Source: Triticum aestivum
Lineage: Eukaryota > Streptophyta > Magnoliopsida > Poales > Poaceae
Assembly (NCBI RefSeq): GCF_018294505.1
Contig: NC_057809.1
Coordinates: forward strand, 420,225,485 to 420,289,484
Reading direction: 5' to 3'
Length of the DNA stretch: 64,000 nucleotides
Shown here: positions 49,098-59,295 of the stretch, one piece after another
How the letters are laid out: each line of letters starts with the position of its first letter
Position numbering within the stretch: position 1 is the stretch's first letter
The notes under the pieces: generated by a model
Databases searched by the model: none
What the model saw: the letters and a program-made list of their open reading frames with translations, nothing else
What the model was told of the DNA's origin: nothing
Translations under genes and position numbers: made by a program

Positions 49098-51447
49098 ATA
49101 ACTACACTACTCTAATGTAAGGAGTAGAGGGAAAGAGTAGGCGATATTGGGATGAACAAGGGGGGGGGGGCTTGCCTGGAAGCTCTGTTGCACAGGAAGA
49201 AGGGTCATCGGTGATGTAGTTGTACACAGTGGCATCAGCACCGTTCTCGGGGTCTACCAGAGAAGAAGAGGGGGGGGGGAGAAACAGTAAATACGGAGCA
49301 AACAAAGCATCACAAAATATAACAAGACAATACATGATGCCAGGGGTGATCTAATGCAGGGATAGGTGATACCGGTGAAGGGGGAAAACATCTGGGAAAT
49401 TATTCCTGGTGTTTGGCATTTTGGACAAATGAACCGAAGGGGGACGGTTGCATGTTCGCTATGCGAGGGACGTGTGGAAGACGAACAGACAACACATTCG
49501 GATTTGTCTTGTCCTTTTGAGCAACTTTCATATATAAAACTTTTTCATCTGAGCTACGGTTTATTTTACATTAATTTATAAAGATTTAATCATTTTCTGA
49601 AATTTTTCTAATTTATTTTTAAAACATATATTTTGATGACAAACGCTAGGTGTACTCAGAAAGGTACCCAGCAGAACAACACAGAGGCTGACTGGTGGGC
49701 CCCTGGTCAACTGTTGACTAGTCAACAGTCAATAGTGCAGGGGGTCCGCATGTCATTGACAGGTAATTAGATATTTTAAATAAATTAATTTAATTCGCAG
49801 AGGGACCCACATGTCATGGCCTATGTCTTTAATAAAACGGGTTTTAAATAGGGGCCCCACATGTCATGGCTAATTAGGTTAGTGGGTTAGCTTAATGGGT
49901 GGGTTAGCCCCACAAACCAAAATAGGGGAGGGGCTGGCTGGGCTATCGCTCATGGTTGCTCGAGAGGAGCGCCGACGATGGCCAGGGGGGGAGTAGGGCG
50001 CGGCCCTGGTGGCACGGGGCATGCACATGACGAGCAGGGGCGGCCGAGGCATCACGGGGCAGGGGCAGGGGGCCGCGGGCGAGGCAGCAAAGGCGGGCGG
50101 TCGGGCGTCATGGCCGTGCAATGGTAGAAGTAGCGAATGGCAAAGTGGCAATAGCAGCTAGCAAGCTACGGCACCAGCAGCAACAGCGATTGCAAAAATA
50201 ATAGAAGCAGCGTTGGATAGCAGTAGCGGCGGTAACAATAGCGAGCATTGGCTAATAGCAGGGGAGGTGCGGGCAGCGGTGGGCGACGCGGCGGAGGCGG
50301 GCGCAGCGAGAGCGGACCAAGGTGGAGGCGGGGCGCACGCGGGGGCCAGCGGGCGCGTGGCTAGGGCGCGAACACGCTCGGACAGAGGACGACGACCGCG
50401 AACTCGGCCGCGGTCGAGGCAGTGCGGGGCGGCCGGTACAGAGATGAAAAACGAGGGGGGGAGGGGAATCGGAGGAGGGCCTCATAGTGGAGCTCGTGGG
50501 CGCGTAGGGGAAGCCGGGGGAGCTTGGGAGGCGGCGAATCGAGGCAAGGACCGTAGTGGTGCAGACAGGAAGAAGAAGACGATGGCGACGCTTGGAGGCA
50601 TCCTAGCTCAGGTCTGTGCTCGTGGACGATGCAGTGGAGGCGAACAGAGCTCCTGGTCAAGCTCCAAGCACACGGGGGCGATAGTGGTCGCGTGGACGGG
50701 GTCGGCCAAGGTGTCGGAGGTTTCGAGCGCCGCTGAAATCAAGAGAGAGAGCGGGCGAGAGGAAGAGTGGGGTGGTCTAGGGTTCTGGGGAGGGAGAGAG
50801 GGGTAGGGGTGCCCTTATGCGCGACGGGGAACCGCGGGATGGTCGCCACGCACCCACAGCCACGACCATGGTGGTTCGGATGCAGGCCACTCCCCTTGTG
50901 AACAGGGAGGAGGATGGCTCTTGGTGGGCCGGGTCTGCACTGTGGCCACTAGGGCCCAGTGCAGCAGTAGCAGTTCCTCTACCGCTTTTCCTTTTCTAAA
51001 ACTATTCTGTTTTCTGCCTTTTCTTTTAATATGCACTCTTTGTATTTAACTAAGCCGTCAAATGATTTTTGCAAAATATGGAACTTGGTCCAAAATTGGT
51101 GTTGCATTTTTAGGCACCGCCACAAAAAGTTTGAGAGGTATTTGAATTCATTTGAAATTTTGTCTAAATAGAAATGATAAAATTTGGGGATGTTTGCCAT
51201 AGTTTTGGATACTTTAGGGCATTTAAACACTTCTAAAAAAATGTTGCTTCACCACCAATATTAACAAATGAATGTTTTCCACATGATGAATATTTTAGTT
51301 TTAATGTTTGAAAACTTTTATCGTTTGACTTTAATTCAAACTTGAATTTGACTCGGTTTCGAACTTACACGAGATTAACAACAGTAACCGAGGTGATGTG
51401 GCATCATTAGCATGGAATTACTGTAGCCTAATTGTCCGGGTGTCACA

Positions 51448-52466
51448 TATAGCTTGCCGGGGGTTGCCCGGAACCCCTTCCGATGACCCGATACGTACCC
51501 GGTACCCCCAGAACACTTCCGGTGTCTGAATACTATCGTCCTATATATGAATCTTGACCTCTTGACCATTTTGAGGCTCCTCGTCATGCCCATGATCTCA
51601 TCCGGGACTCCGAACAACATTCGGTCACCAAATCACATAACTCATATAATACAAAATCGTCATCAAACGTTAGGCGTGCGGACCCTACGGGTTCGAGAAC
51701 TATGTAGACATGACCGAGACACCTCCCCAGTCAATAACCAACAACGGAACCTCGATGCTCATATTTGTTCCTACATATTCTACTAAGATCTTTATCGGTC
51801 AAACCGTAATGACAACATACGTTATTCCCTTTGTCATCGATATGTTACTTGCCCGAGATTCGATCGTCGGTATCTTCATACCTAGTTCTATCTCGTTACC
51901 GGCAAGTCTCTTTACTCGTTCCGTAATGCATCATCTTGCAACTAACTCATTAGTCACATTGCTTGCAAGTCTTATTATGATGTGCATTACCGAGAGGGCC
52001 CAGAGATACCTCTCCAATACTCGGAGTGACAAATCCTAATCTCGATCTATGCCAACCCAACAAACACCTTCGGAGATACTTGTAGAGCATCTTTATAATC
52101 ACCTAGTTACGTCGTGAAGTTTGATAGGACAAAAGGTATTCCTTCGGTATTCGGGAGTTGCATAATCTCATAGTCAGAGGAATATGTATATGACATGAAG
52201 AAAGCAATAGCAATAAAACTTATTGATCATCATGCTAAGCTAACAGATGGGTCTGGTCCATCACATCATAGCAATGAAACTTAACCATCTTTGATTAACT
52301 AGCTAGTCTAGTAGAGGCTTACTAGGGACACTGTGTTTTGTCTATGTATCCACACATGTATCAAGTTTCCGGTTAATACAATTCTATCATGAATAATAAA
52401 CATCTATCACGATATAAGGAAATATAAATAACAACTTTATTATTCCTCTAGGGCATATTTCCTTCA
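51448..52466 (-). mobile_element. Element D, right piece: WIS-like LTR, 5' end
   Basis: Continues 6645-6790. In reverse it begins TGAAGGAAATATGCCC at 52466, a copia LTR start. About 40 bp typical of these LTRs appear to be missing near 52267, where CACATCAT runs directly into AGCAATG. Whether D is solo or part of a longer element cannot be told, because its other end is left of the window. Confidence 0.82.
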
Positions 52467-52568
52467 TCATAATGCTAACCCTAAGATGGTGGTGGAGGAG
52501 GATATATATAGTCTAGGGGGGGTGAATACATGTACTTTGTCCCTTTCACTATGTGCAAATAGGGGCTT

Positions 52569-52830
52569 GATATCCGGGCCTTCGAAGGGGTGCCGGATGT
52601 CCGGGCTATGGGGGCCAGATGTCCGAGGCCTGGGAGGCCGTCTTCGGTTGGGTTCTATGAAGAGTGTAGGATTTCCGGTGCTGGGGCCGGATGTCCAGGC
52701 GGCTTAGGCTGGATGTCCGGGGCCTGGGGCCGGATGTCCGGGCCCTGTAGCTTCGGCTATTGGGCGACGACCGCGGTTGATGCTCCAGGGGCCGGATGTC
52801 CAGGGCTTGGGGCCAGATGTCCGGGTCCTG
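52569..52830. repeat. Imperfect GGCCGGATGTCCGGGC repeats in element K
   Basis: About nine copies of a core like GGATGTCCGG, 20-60 bp apart, with variants GGATGTCCAG, AGATGTCCGG and GATATCCGG. The core is nearly self-complementary (CCGGA...TCCGG). GC-rich. Located downstream (in sense) of the pol stop codon. Confidence 0.75.
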
Positions 52831-52918
52831 GGGACTCCTTCGGTTCCTTCCATCATTCCTCTTCATCTTTGTACTTGGGGACTTGTCCATCTTCGCGAGC
52901 ATTCCCGAGAGGGTCTTC

Positions 52919-53219
52919 CTAGTACCTAAGCACACATAGAATTCTGGCTTTAGGTAGTAGCCATGTCTCAAGTGTGTCATACAAAATGCCACTAAGGAGA
53001 GATGTCACCTTGGTTTCGAGAGCTGTAGCACGTGCTCATGTCATCGGTCCACTTGGCACTTGGTGAGACGATGGTAGGTCCATGGGGATAACCATAGAAT
53101 GCTCCCCATCATCTCCTCCACCTTGAGAAAGATCCAGCCTTGGATCAAAAGCCTCATCACCATGGTAGGGAGAGAGATGGTTGACGTTGAAGACGTCGCT
53201 CACGGTGTACTTGTCACCG
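52919..53219 (-). pseudogene. pol: C-terminus of gypsy pol (integrase tail), element K
   Basis: Minus-strand frame reading VSDVFNVNHLSPYHGDEAF..., then an in-frame stop at 53036-53038, then ARATALETKVTSLLSGILYD... to the stop at 52919-52921. The NVNHLSPYHGDE phrase is typical of the integrase C-terminus of plant gypsy elements. Its upstream part is replaced by LTR L at 53225, which creates a chimeric 85-codon frame (53293-53036). Confidence 0.8.
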
Positions 53220-53224
53220 GTAGG

Positions 53225-54805
53225 TGCTACTTCTTGAGCTTGCGTTGATTTTTCCCTTGAAGAGGAAAGGCTGATGCAGCAAACTAGAGACAAGTATTTC
53301 CCTCAGTTAAGAACCAAGGTATCAATCTAGTAGGTGGCACAAGCAAGTCTCCAATCTATGCACCTGCACAAACTAACAAACACTTCACTCAACGCGAAAA
53401 GGGGTTGTCAATCCCTTCACAGTCTCGAACAAGAGTGAGATCTAATAGAGATAGGTATAAAATATAAATAAAAAGGCAAACTAAAATAAATCTAAATAAA
53501 TTGCAGAGGATATTTGTTTGGTTTTTTGGTTTATAGGTCTTAAAATATATGATGGAAAATAGACCCCGGGCCATGGGTTTCACTAGAGGATTCTCTCTTG
53601 AAAGAAAACATACGATGGGTAAACAAATTACTATCGAGCAATTGATAGAAAAGCACAAAGTTATGACGATATTCAAGGCAATGATCATTAATATAGGCAT
53701 CACGTATGTGTTAAGTAGACCGACTCCTGCCTACATCTACTACCATTACTCCACACATCGACCACTATCCAGCATGCATCTAGAGTATTAAGCTCATAAG
53801 AACAGAGTAATGCCTTAAGTAAGATGACATGATGTAGAGGGATACACTCAAGCAATATGATGAAAACCCCATCTTTTTACCCTTGCTGGCAACAACATAA
53901 TACGTGCCTCGCTACCCCTACTTTGTCACTGGGTGAGGACACCGCACGATTGAACCCAAAACTAAGCACCTCTCCCATTGTAAGAAAAACCAATCTAGTT
54001 GGCCAAACCAGACCGATAATTCGAAGAGAAATACAAAGATATTTGATCGTGCATAAAAGAGTTCAGGAAAGACTCAAATAATATTCATAGATAATCCGAT
54101 CACAAATCCACAGTTCATCGGATCTCGACAAACACACTGCAAAAGAATATTACATCGGATAGAACTCCAAGAACATCGAGGAGAACATGGTATTGAAGAT
54201 CATAGAGAGAGAAGAAGCCATCTAGCTACTAGCTATGGACTCGTAGGTCTATGGTAAACTACTCACGCTTCATCGGAAGGGCAGCAAGCTTGATGTACAT
54301 GCCCTCCAAGATCGAATCCCCCTCCGACAGGATGCATGAAAAGGCCCCAAGATGGGATCTCACATGAACAGAGGCTTGCGGCGGCGGAAAAGTATTTTGG
54401 TGGACGCTTCTGGTGGTTTGGGAATATCTGGGTATTTATGGAGCAAGAATTAGGGTTGGAGGACACCCGAGGGGCCCACAAGCCCTCCGGGCGCGCCCCC
54501 TGGGGGCGCCTAGGAGGCTTGTGGCCTCCTCGCTCATCTTCTGTCCCCCTCTCCAAGTTCCGTGTATGTCTTTTGGTCCAAGAAAAATCATCGCAAAAGT
54601 TGTATTCCATTTGGACTCCGTTCGATATTCCTTTTCTCTAAAACTCAAAAACAAGGAAAAGCATAAAACTGGCACTGGGCTCTAGGTTAATAGGTTAGTC
54701 CCAAAAATAATATAAAGTAGCATATTACTGCATATAAAACATCCAAAACAGATAATATAATAGCATGGAACAATAAAAAATTATAGATACGTTGGAGACG
54801 TATCA
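53225..54805 (-). repeat. 3' LTR of Athila/Sabrina-like element L (1581 bp)
   Basis: Minus-strand LTR with ends TGATACGTCTCC (54805) and GTAGCA at 53225. It lacks matching duplications (GTAGG left, AGCAC right) because the right side is element interior with a polypurine tract, so it is a 3' LTR and not solo. Confidence 0.85.
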
Positions 54806-54957
54806 AGCACCCCCAAGCTTAATTCCCGAGTCTCTTGTTTCACACACCCCAAAACATAATCTAGCATCAAGAATCATCTCCTAAATTGTGGACGTACATA
54901 CCTAGTATTACTTGTTAAAATTGGTTAACCACATAACTAAAATTTTGCTAAATCTGA
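54806..54957 (-). mobile_element. Interior stub of element L with polypurine tract
   Basis: Minus strand reads AATTAAGCTTGGGGGTGCT up to the LTR, a typical Athila-clade tract. Only about 150 bp remain before copia leader sequence, with no target duplication at the junction, so the element was truncated by deletion or recombination. Confidence 0.7.
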
Positions 54958-55585
54958 TTAGAGGACGTCTAACTTTGTTTTCAGGATATGCCTATGATGC
55001 AGTCTAGACTTCGTCATGATAATGAGTTTATGTATGAGATGGTTATATGTTTGTAATGTTAAGTGGTCTGCGTGTCACGGCATGATGGCTGGAGCTATGA
55101 GATCGCCATGTTAATGTAAATATCATAGAGATAGCCTACATGTTATAGGTGACGATGGCAACCGTACATGAAGGACCCCGACGTGGAGAAGGTGTATTAG
55201 GCGCGGGGCGAGGAGCTATAATTTCATGCCATGGCAGAATTTCTGATTTGGTGCCATGACAAAGTTTTCTGAAATAGTCACCATGGCAACATTTTCTGAA
55301 ATTGCCGCCACGACGACGTTTTTGAAAAGGTTGCCATTGCAATGAAATATTGGCCGTCACAATGCTTCAACTGGAGATTGAAGATGATCATGGAGATTTC
55401 CGGCACCCAAGCTATACCATATCATGCTTTTATGAACCGCCTGAGATGTTTATCCCTTTGTTGTTTGCACCCTTTGATTGCGTAGTACTGAATTATTAGG
55501 GTGACCTCTCACAGTTAATATCAAGTTAAAAGGTGCTCTTCCCAGTGATGTAACCGTCTATAACACGTAGCGTTTCAGAGTGCGT
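54958..55585 (+). mobile_element. Fragment P: copia (Angela-like) leader
   Basis: Begins TTAGAGGACGTCTAACT as in the leaders of A (about 15676) and O (about 42555), and keeps TACCATATCATGC and TTTGATTGC further on. It contains a 24-28 bp tandem repeat (55225-55350). Truncated on the left; split by M on the right (candidate duplication TGCGT, 55581-55585). Confidence 0.7.
55225..55350. repeat. Imperfect tandem repeat in fragment P
   Basis: Four to five units of about 24-28 bp of the form TGCCATGGCAA..TTTTCTGAAAT. Unit starts at about 55225, 55252, 55280, 55308 and 55332. The unit includes the palindrome-like GCCATGGC. Not present in the leaders of A or O. Confidence 0.7.
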
Positions 55586-57092
55586 TGATGACCCACAAGT
55601 ATAGGGGATCAATCGTAGTCCTTTCGATAAGTAAGAGTGTCAAACCCAATGAGGAGCAGAAGGAAATGACAAGTAGTTTTCAGCAAGGTATGCTCTGCAA
55701 CCACTGACATTATAAGTAACGAGTAGTTTGATAGCAAGATAATTTGTAACGAGAAAGTAACGGTAATGGCAACAAAAGTGCAGCAAGGTAGCCCAATCCT
55801 TTTGAGGCAAAGGACAGTCCAAAATGGTCTCTTATGATAAGCAAAGCGTTCTTGAGGGTACACGGGAATTTCATCTAGTCACTTTCATCATGTTGGTTTA
55901 ATTCGTGTTCGCTACTTTGATAATTTGATATGTGGGTGGACTGGTGCTTAGGTGTTGTTCTTACTTGAACAAACCTCCTACTTATGATTAACCCCCTCGC
56001 AAGCATCCGCAACTACGATAAAAGTATTAAGATAAAAACTAACCATAGCATTAAACTTTTGGATCCAAATCAGTCCCTTACAAAGTAGCGCATAAACTAG
56101 GGTTTAAGCATCTGTCACTCTCACAACCCATCATCTAATAACTACTCCACAATGCATTCCCTTAGGCCCTAATAAGGTGAAGGGCCATGTAGTCGAGGTT
56201 CACATGACACCACTAAGGGAATCACAACATACATACCATCAAAATATCGAACACATATCAAGTTCACATGATTACTTGCAACAAGATTTCTCCCATGACC
56301 TCAAGAACAAAAGTAACTACTCACAAATGATAATCATGCTCAAGATAAGAGGGGTATTAAATAGCATAATGATTCTGAACATATAATCTTCCACCAAATA
56401 AACCATATAGTAATCAACTACAAGATGTAATCAACACTATTAGTCACCCACAACTGCCAATCTAAGGTTCCGGTACAAAGATTGAACACAAGAGATGAAC
56501 TAGGGTTTGAGAGGAGATGGTGATGTTGAAGATGTTGATGGAGATTGCCCTCCCCAAGATGGGAGAGTTGTTGGTGATGATGATGACAATGATTCCCCCC
56601 TCCGGGAGGGAAGTTCCCTTGGCGGAATCGCTCCGCCAAAGGGCAAAAGTGCTCCTGCCCAAGTTCGACCTCAAGACGGCGGTGCTTCGTCCTGAAAGTC
56701 CTCTCCTTATTTTTTCTAGGTCGAAATGACTTATATACCAGAAGAGGGGCACCGGAGGTGGGCACAACCCACCAGGGCGTGCCTGGGGTCCCTGACGCGC
56801 CCAGGTGGGTTGTGCCCACCTGGTGGCCCCCTCTGGTAGTTATTTGCTCCAATAATTCTTATATATTCCATAAAAAATCTCCGTGAAGTTTCAGCTCATT
56901 TGGAGTTGTGTAGAATAGGTGGCCTCATGTAGCTTTTTCAGGTCCAGAACTCCAGCTGCCGGTATTCTCCCTCCTTGTTAGAACCTTGCATATTATGAGA
57001 TAAAAGGCATTAGAATTACTCCAAAAACCATTATTATGCATAAAAACAATGTAAAAAATAGTAGGAAAACATGACGCAAAATGGACGTATCA
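55586..57092 (-). repeat. 3' LTR of element M (1507 bp)
   Basis: From TGATACGTCC at 57092 to TCATCA at 55586 on the minus strand. The other LTR is beyond the window. Confidence 0.85.
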
Positions 57093-57128
57093 ACTCCCTC
57101 AAGCTTAGACCTCGCTTGTCCTCAAGCG
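57093..57128 (-). other. Polypurine tract and adjacent hairpin of element M
   Basis: Tract AAGCTTGAGGGAGT (57106-57093) before the LTR. Next to it CGCTTG-TCCT-CAAGCG (57113-57128) is a perfect 6-bp stem. Such a stem beside the tract is common in grass Athila-like elements. Confidence 0.7.
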
Positions 57129-58641
57129 AAAACCGAAATAAAAAAACATGTCCACATGCTTAGAGAGAGAGAGAGAGGTGTCGATAAAACAAAATATAGA
57201 CATAGAAGCATCATGTATATTATTATAACAACAACAAACTTTATCATATAACTTCTCATGAACAAGTAACAATTCATCACAACATCGAAGTATAAAGCAT
57301 AAAATCTATTGAAAATCAACAAACTATGTTCTCAATCAACTTTGCAACTACAATTCTCATATTTTCAGGAAGGGTCACATATCGGAGCCTTTTGGCAAGT
57401 CCACATACTCAACCATCATATAGTCTTCTATGATTGCTAACACTCACCGCATACACATGAGCAAAAAGTTTCAACCAGACACATAGGAAGATAGGGGCCT
57501 ATAGTTTCGCCTCCCAACGTATTTACCTCAAGGGTGATGTCAACAATAATAACTCATGCCCACCCATATCCAACTGGATATATGTGCCTAGATCTTTCCT
57601 CAGCACATGGTGCTTTCCAAAAGAGAAAAATAAAAAGGAATAGAGTGGTACTTTGACTCTTGCATAAAAGTAAATACATAAAAGTAAAGGATAGGCCCTT
57701 CGCAGAGCGAAGCAGAGGTTGCCATGCACTTTTTGGTTGTATGCTCGATCTCTTAGTGCAAAAGAATGACATGTTATATTGCCCCTTATGATAGCAACCT
57801 TTATTATGCAGTTCGTCGCCTTTATTATTTTGCCATCACAAGTTAGTAAAATGCTCAATTTTCTCTTACACTAAATGATCTAACACATTTAGAAGCAATT
57901 TTTATTGCCTTATTACACCAATGAAAACTTACTTGAAGGATCTTACTCAATCCATAGGTAGGTATAGTGGACTCTCAAAACAAGATTTGGGTTGAGGGTT
58001 TTGGATGCACAAGTAGTATCTCTACTTAGTGCGGAATTTTTGGCTAGCAAAGATGGGGGAAAGCACCACATGTTAAAGGATCTGTGACAATATAACTTCT
58101 ATGTGAATATGAACAAACATAAATCATTACGTTGTCTTCCTTGTCCAACGTCAATAACTTTGGCATATAATATTTTGATGGGGGCTCACTATCATAAAAG
58201 ATGTCCAAGATAATGTATTTGCATGTGAATCTTCTCTTCCCTTACTAATTCTTTCATGAATTGCATCATTGACCAATGCCATGTTTGTAAATATCCAATA
58301 AAATTTTCTACTTATACTCTTCCTTATGTGATGTCATTACTTACCATAAGATTAGCATATGATCTTTTTCATTTATTTCCTTTCTTTTTATTGAACATGA
58401 TAGTAAAGAAAACAAAACTCAAACTAAACTTTATTATATATCTCGCACACGATTACATGGATAGATCACTAAGAAAACACTTGAAAAGAAAGGACCGAAG
58501 TAAACTTTTATTCAACTAAATCGAAAGATAAATAAGGAACGAACTAAGATAAGTAAAGGCAAAAGATAGTGCAGGTGATACGATACCGGGGCACCTCCCC
58601 AAAGCTTGGCACAAGCCAAGGGGAGTGCCCATACCCAATAC
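57129..58641 (-). other. Non-coding interior of element M
   Basis: No recognisable gene. Includes an AG run (about 57164-57178) and, at 58007-58032, a hairpin (GCAC AAGTAG, loop TATCT, CTACTT GTGC with one bulged A) that has a diverged match in N at about 63502-63525. Confidence 0.6.
58597..58624. other. CTTGGC hairpin downstream of the small ORF in M
   Basis: CTTGGC-ACAA-GCCAAG (58605-58620), a perfect 6-bp stem, with CCCC and GGGG on the outer sides. The AAGCTT motif recurs here as in the hairpins of I and N. Confidence 0.6.
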
Positions 58642-58941
58642 TCAAGTCTCCTTTGGTGCTGAAGAAGGAGGTGGTGGTGATGAAGTAGAGGGTTTATCCT
58701 TCTCTTTTACCAGCTTATGTCAGAGGGTAAAATTATCCATCCTCAACTCATCGTTCTCCGTCTCAAGCTTTATTATCCTCTTGCATAATGCCTACATGGT
58801 TTCGTGTTTGAAACGAGGAGGGACTGGTTCGTCTTCATCATCCTCATCGGAGAACCATATGTAGGGATAGGTGTCCTTGAAGACATTTTTATCTAAAGGC
58901 TGATAAGAAACTGGACACTCCTCGGAATCTTGAGACGACAT
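58642..58941 (-). pseudogene. Small acidic/coiled-coil ORF near the 3' end of element M, decayed
   Basis: About 100 codons from ATG 58941 (MSSQDSEECPVSYQPLDKN). Acidic segment WFSDEDDEDEPVPP, then a stop at 58792-58794. The frame continues with a heptad-like stretch IIKLETENDELRM, a stop at 58720-58722, and a Ser/Pro-rich tail ending at 58642. It lies between where pol should end and the 3' LTR, the position of env-like or extra ORFs in the Athila clade. No transmembrane segment is seen, so I would not call it env. Confidence 0.5.
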
Positions 58942-59295
58942 ATTTTCAGATCTCTCAGGAAAACAACGAGAAGAGAAAACACAAGAGTTCTCTGTGATAC
59001 GGTGGTCAATAGGTTCGGGGGGTATATAAAGCTTTTTTATCTTGGGAAACAAGCAAACGGGAGAAAAACGGAGTCCAGAAGGTACCTGAGGTGAGCACAA
59101 CCCACCTGGGCGCGTCTGGCTTGCGCCCACCAGGGTTGCCTTCCTGGTTGTTTCTTATTTTCCAGATTTTTAATATATTCCAAGACCGTCAGAAAATATT
59201 TTTGCTGATTTTTCGGAGTCCGTTTACTTACCGTATCATGTACCTCCTCTTTTTCACAATTTTGGAGTGTTCAGAAGGTTTCTTTTATGTGTTCG

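Larger units (their letters stand above)
6791..51447 (-). mobile_element. Element C: large LARD-like non-coding LTR retrotransposon, carrying six nested insertions
   Basis: Flanked by TATAG duplications. Its 5' LTR is 37251-51447 and its 3' LTR 6791-10575, with an initiator-tRNA-Met primer site at 37235-37247 and a purine tract at 10576-10592, all minus strand. After removing insertions the LTRs are about 3.79 and 3.94 kb and the interior is about 4.1 kb (10576-11243, 30448-32885, 36216-37250). No gag or pol motif is recognisable. Very long LTRs, an Met primer site and a non-coding interior of a few kb match the LARD group (Sukkula type) of Triticeae. Decay of a once-coding gypsy is the alternative. 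LTR divergence is about 6% by eye in partial alignment. Confidence 0.85.
37251..51447 (-). repeat. 5' LTR of element C, interrupted by G and O
   Basis: About 3942 bp of LTR once G and O with their duplications are removed. Begins TGTGACACCC and ends GTGTCACA. Compared with the 3' LTR it has about 150 extra bp near 49855-50100. The sense frame 49335-49102 and its partner 8659-8375 encode a similar short peptide (VDPE.G.DATVY) but look like LTR sequence, not a gene. Confidence 0.9.
52467..53224 (-). mobile_element. Element K: 3' end of a Ty3-gypsy element
   Basis: Contains the C-terminus of a gypsy polyprotein (52919-53219, minus) and about 450 bp of 3' non-coding DNA with a minisatellite-like repeat. 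D borders it at 52466 and L at 53225. Its LTRs are not seen. Confidence 0.75.
55586..59295 (-). mobile_element. Element M: Athila-like retrotransposon, 3' part
   Basis: Minus strand: 3' LTR 55586-57092, polypurine tract at 57093-57106, then 2.2 kb of interior with a small decayed ORF (58642-58941). Cut at 59295/59296 by insertion of N (N-side flank GTTCG, 59291-59295). Its LTR start TGATACGTCCATTTTGCG differs from the TGATACGTCTCC type, so it is a second Athila-clade LTR family. Interior segments match N (for example 57990-58060 with about 63490-63540). Confidence 0.82.

Noticed and set aside
52606..52992. 128-codon minus-strand frame over the K repeats
   Set aside because: It is out of frame with pol at its start and its repetitive sequence is explained by the minisatellite.
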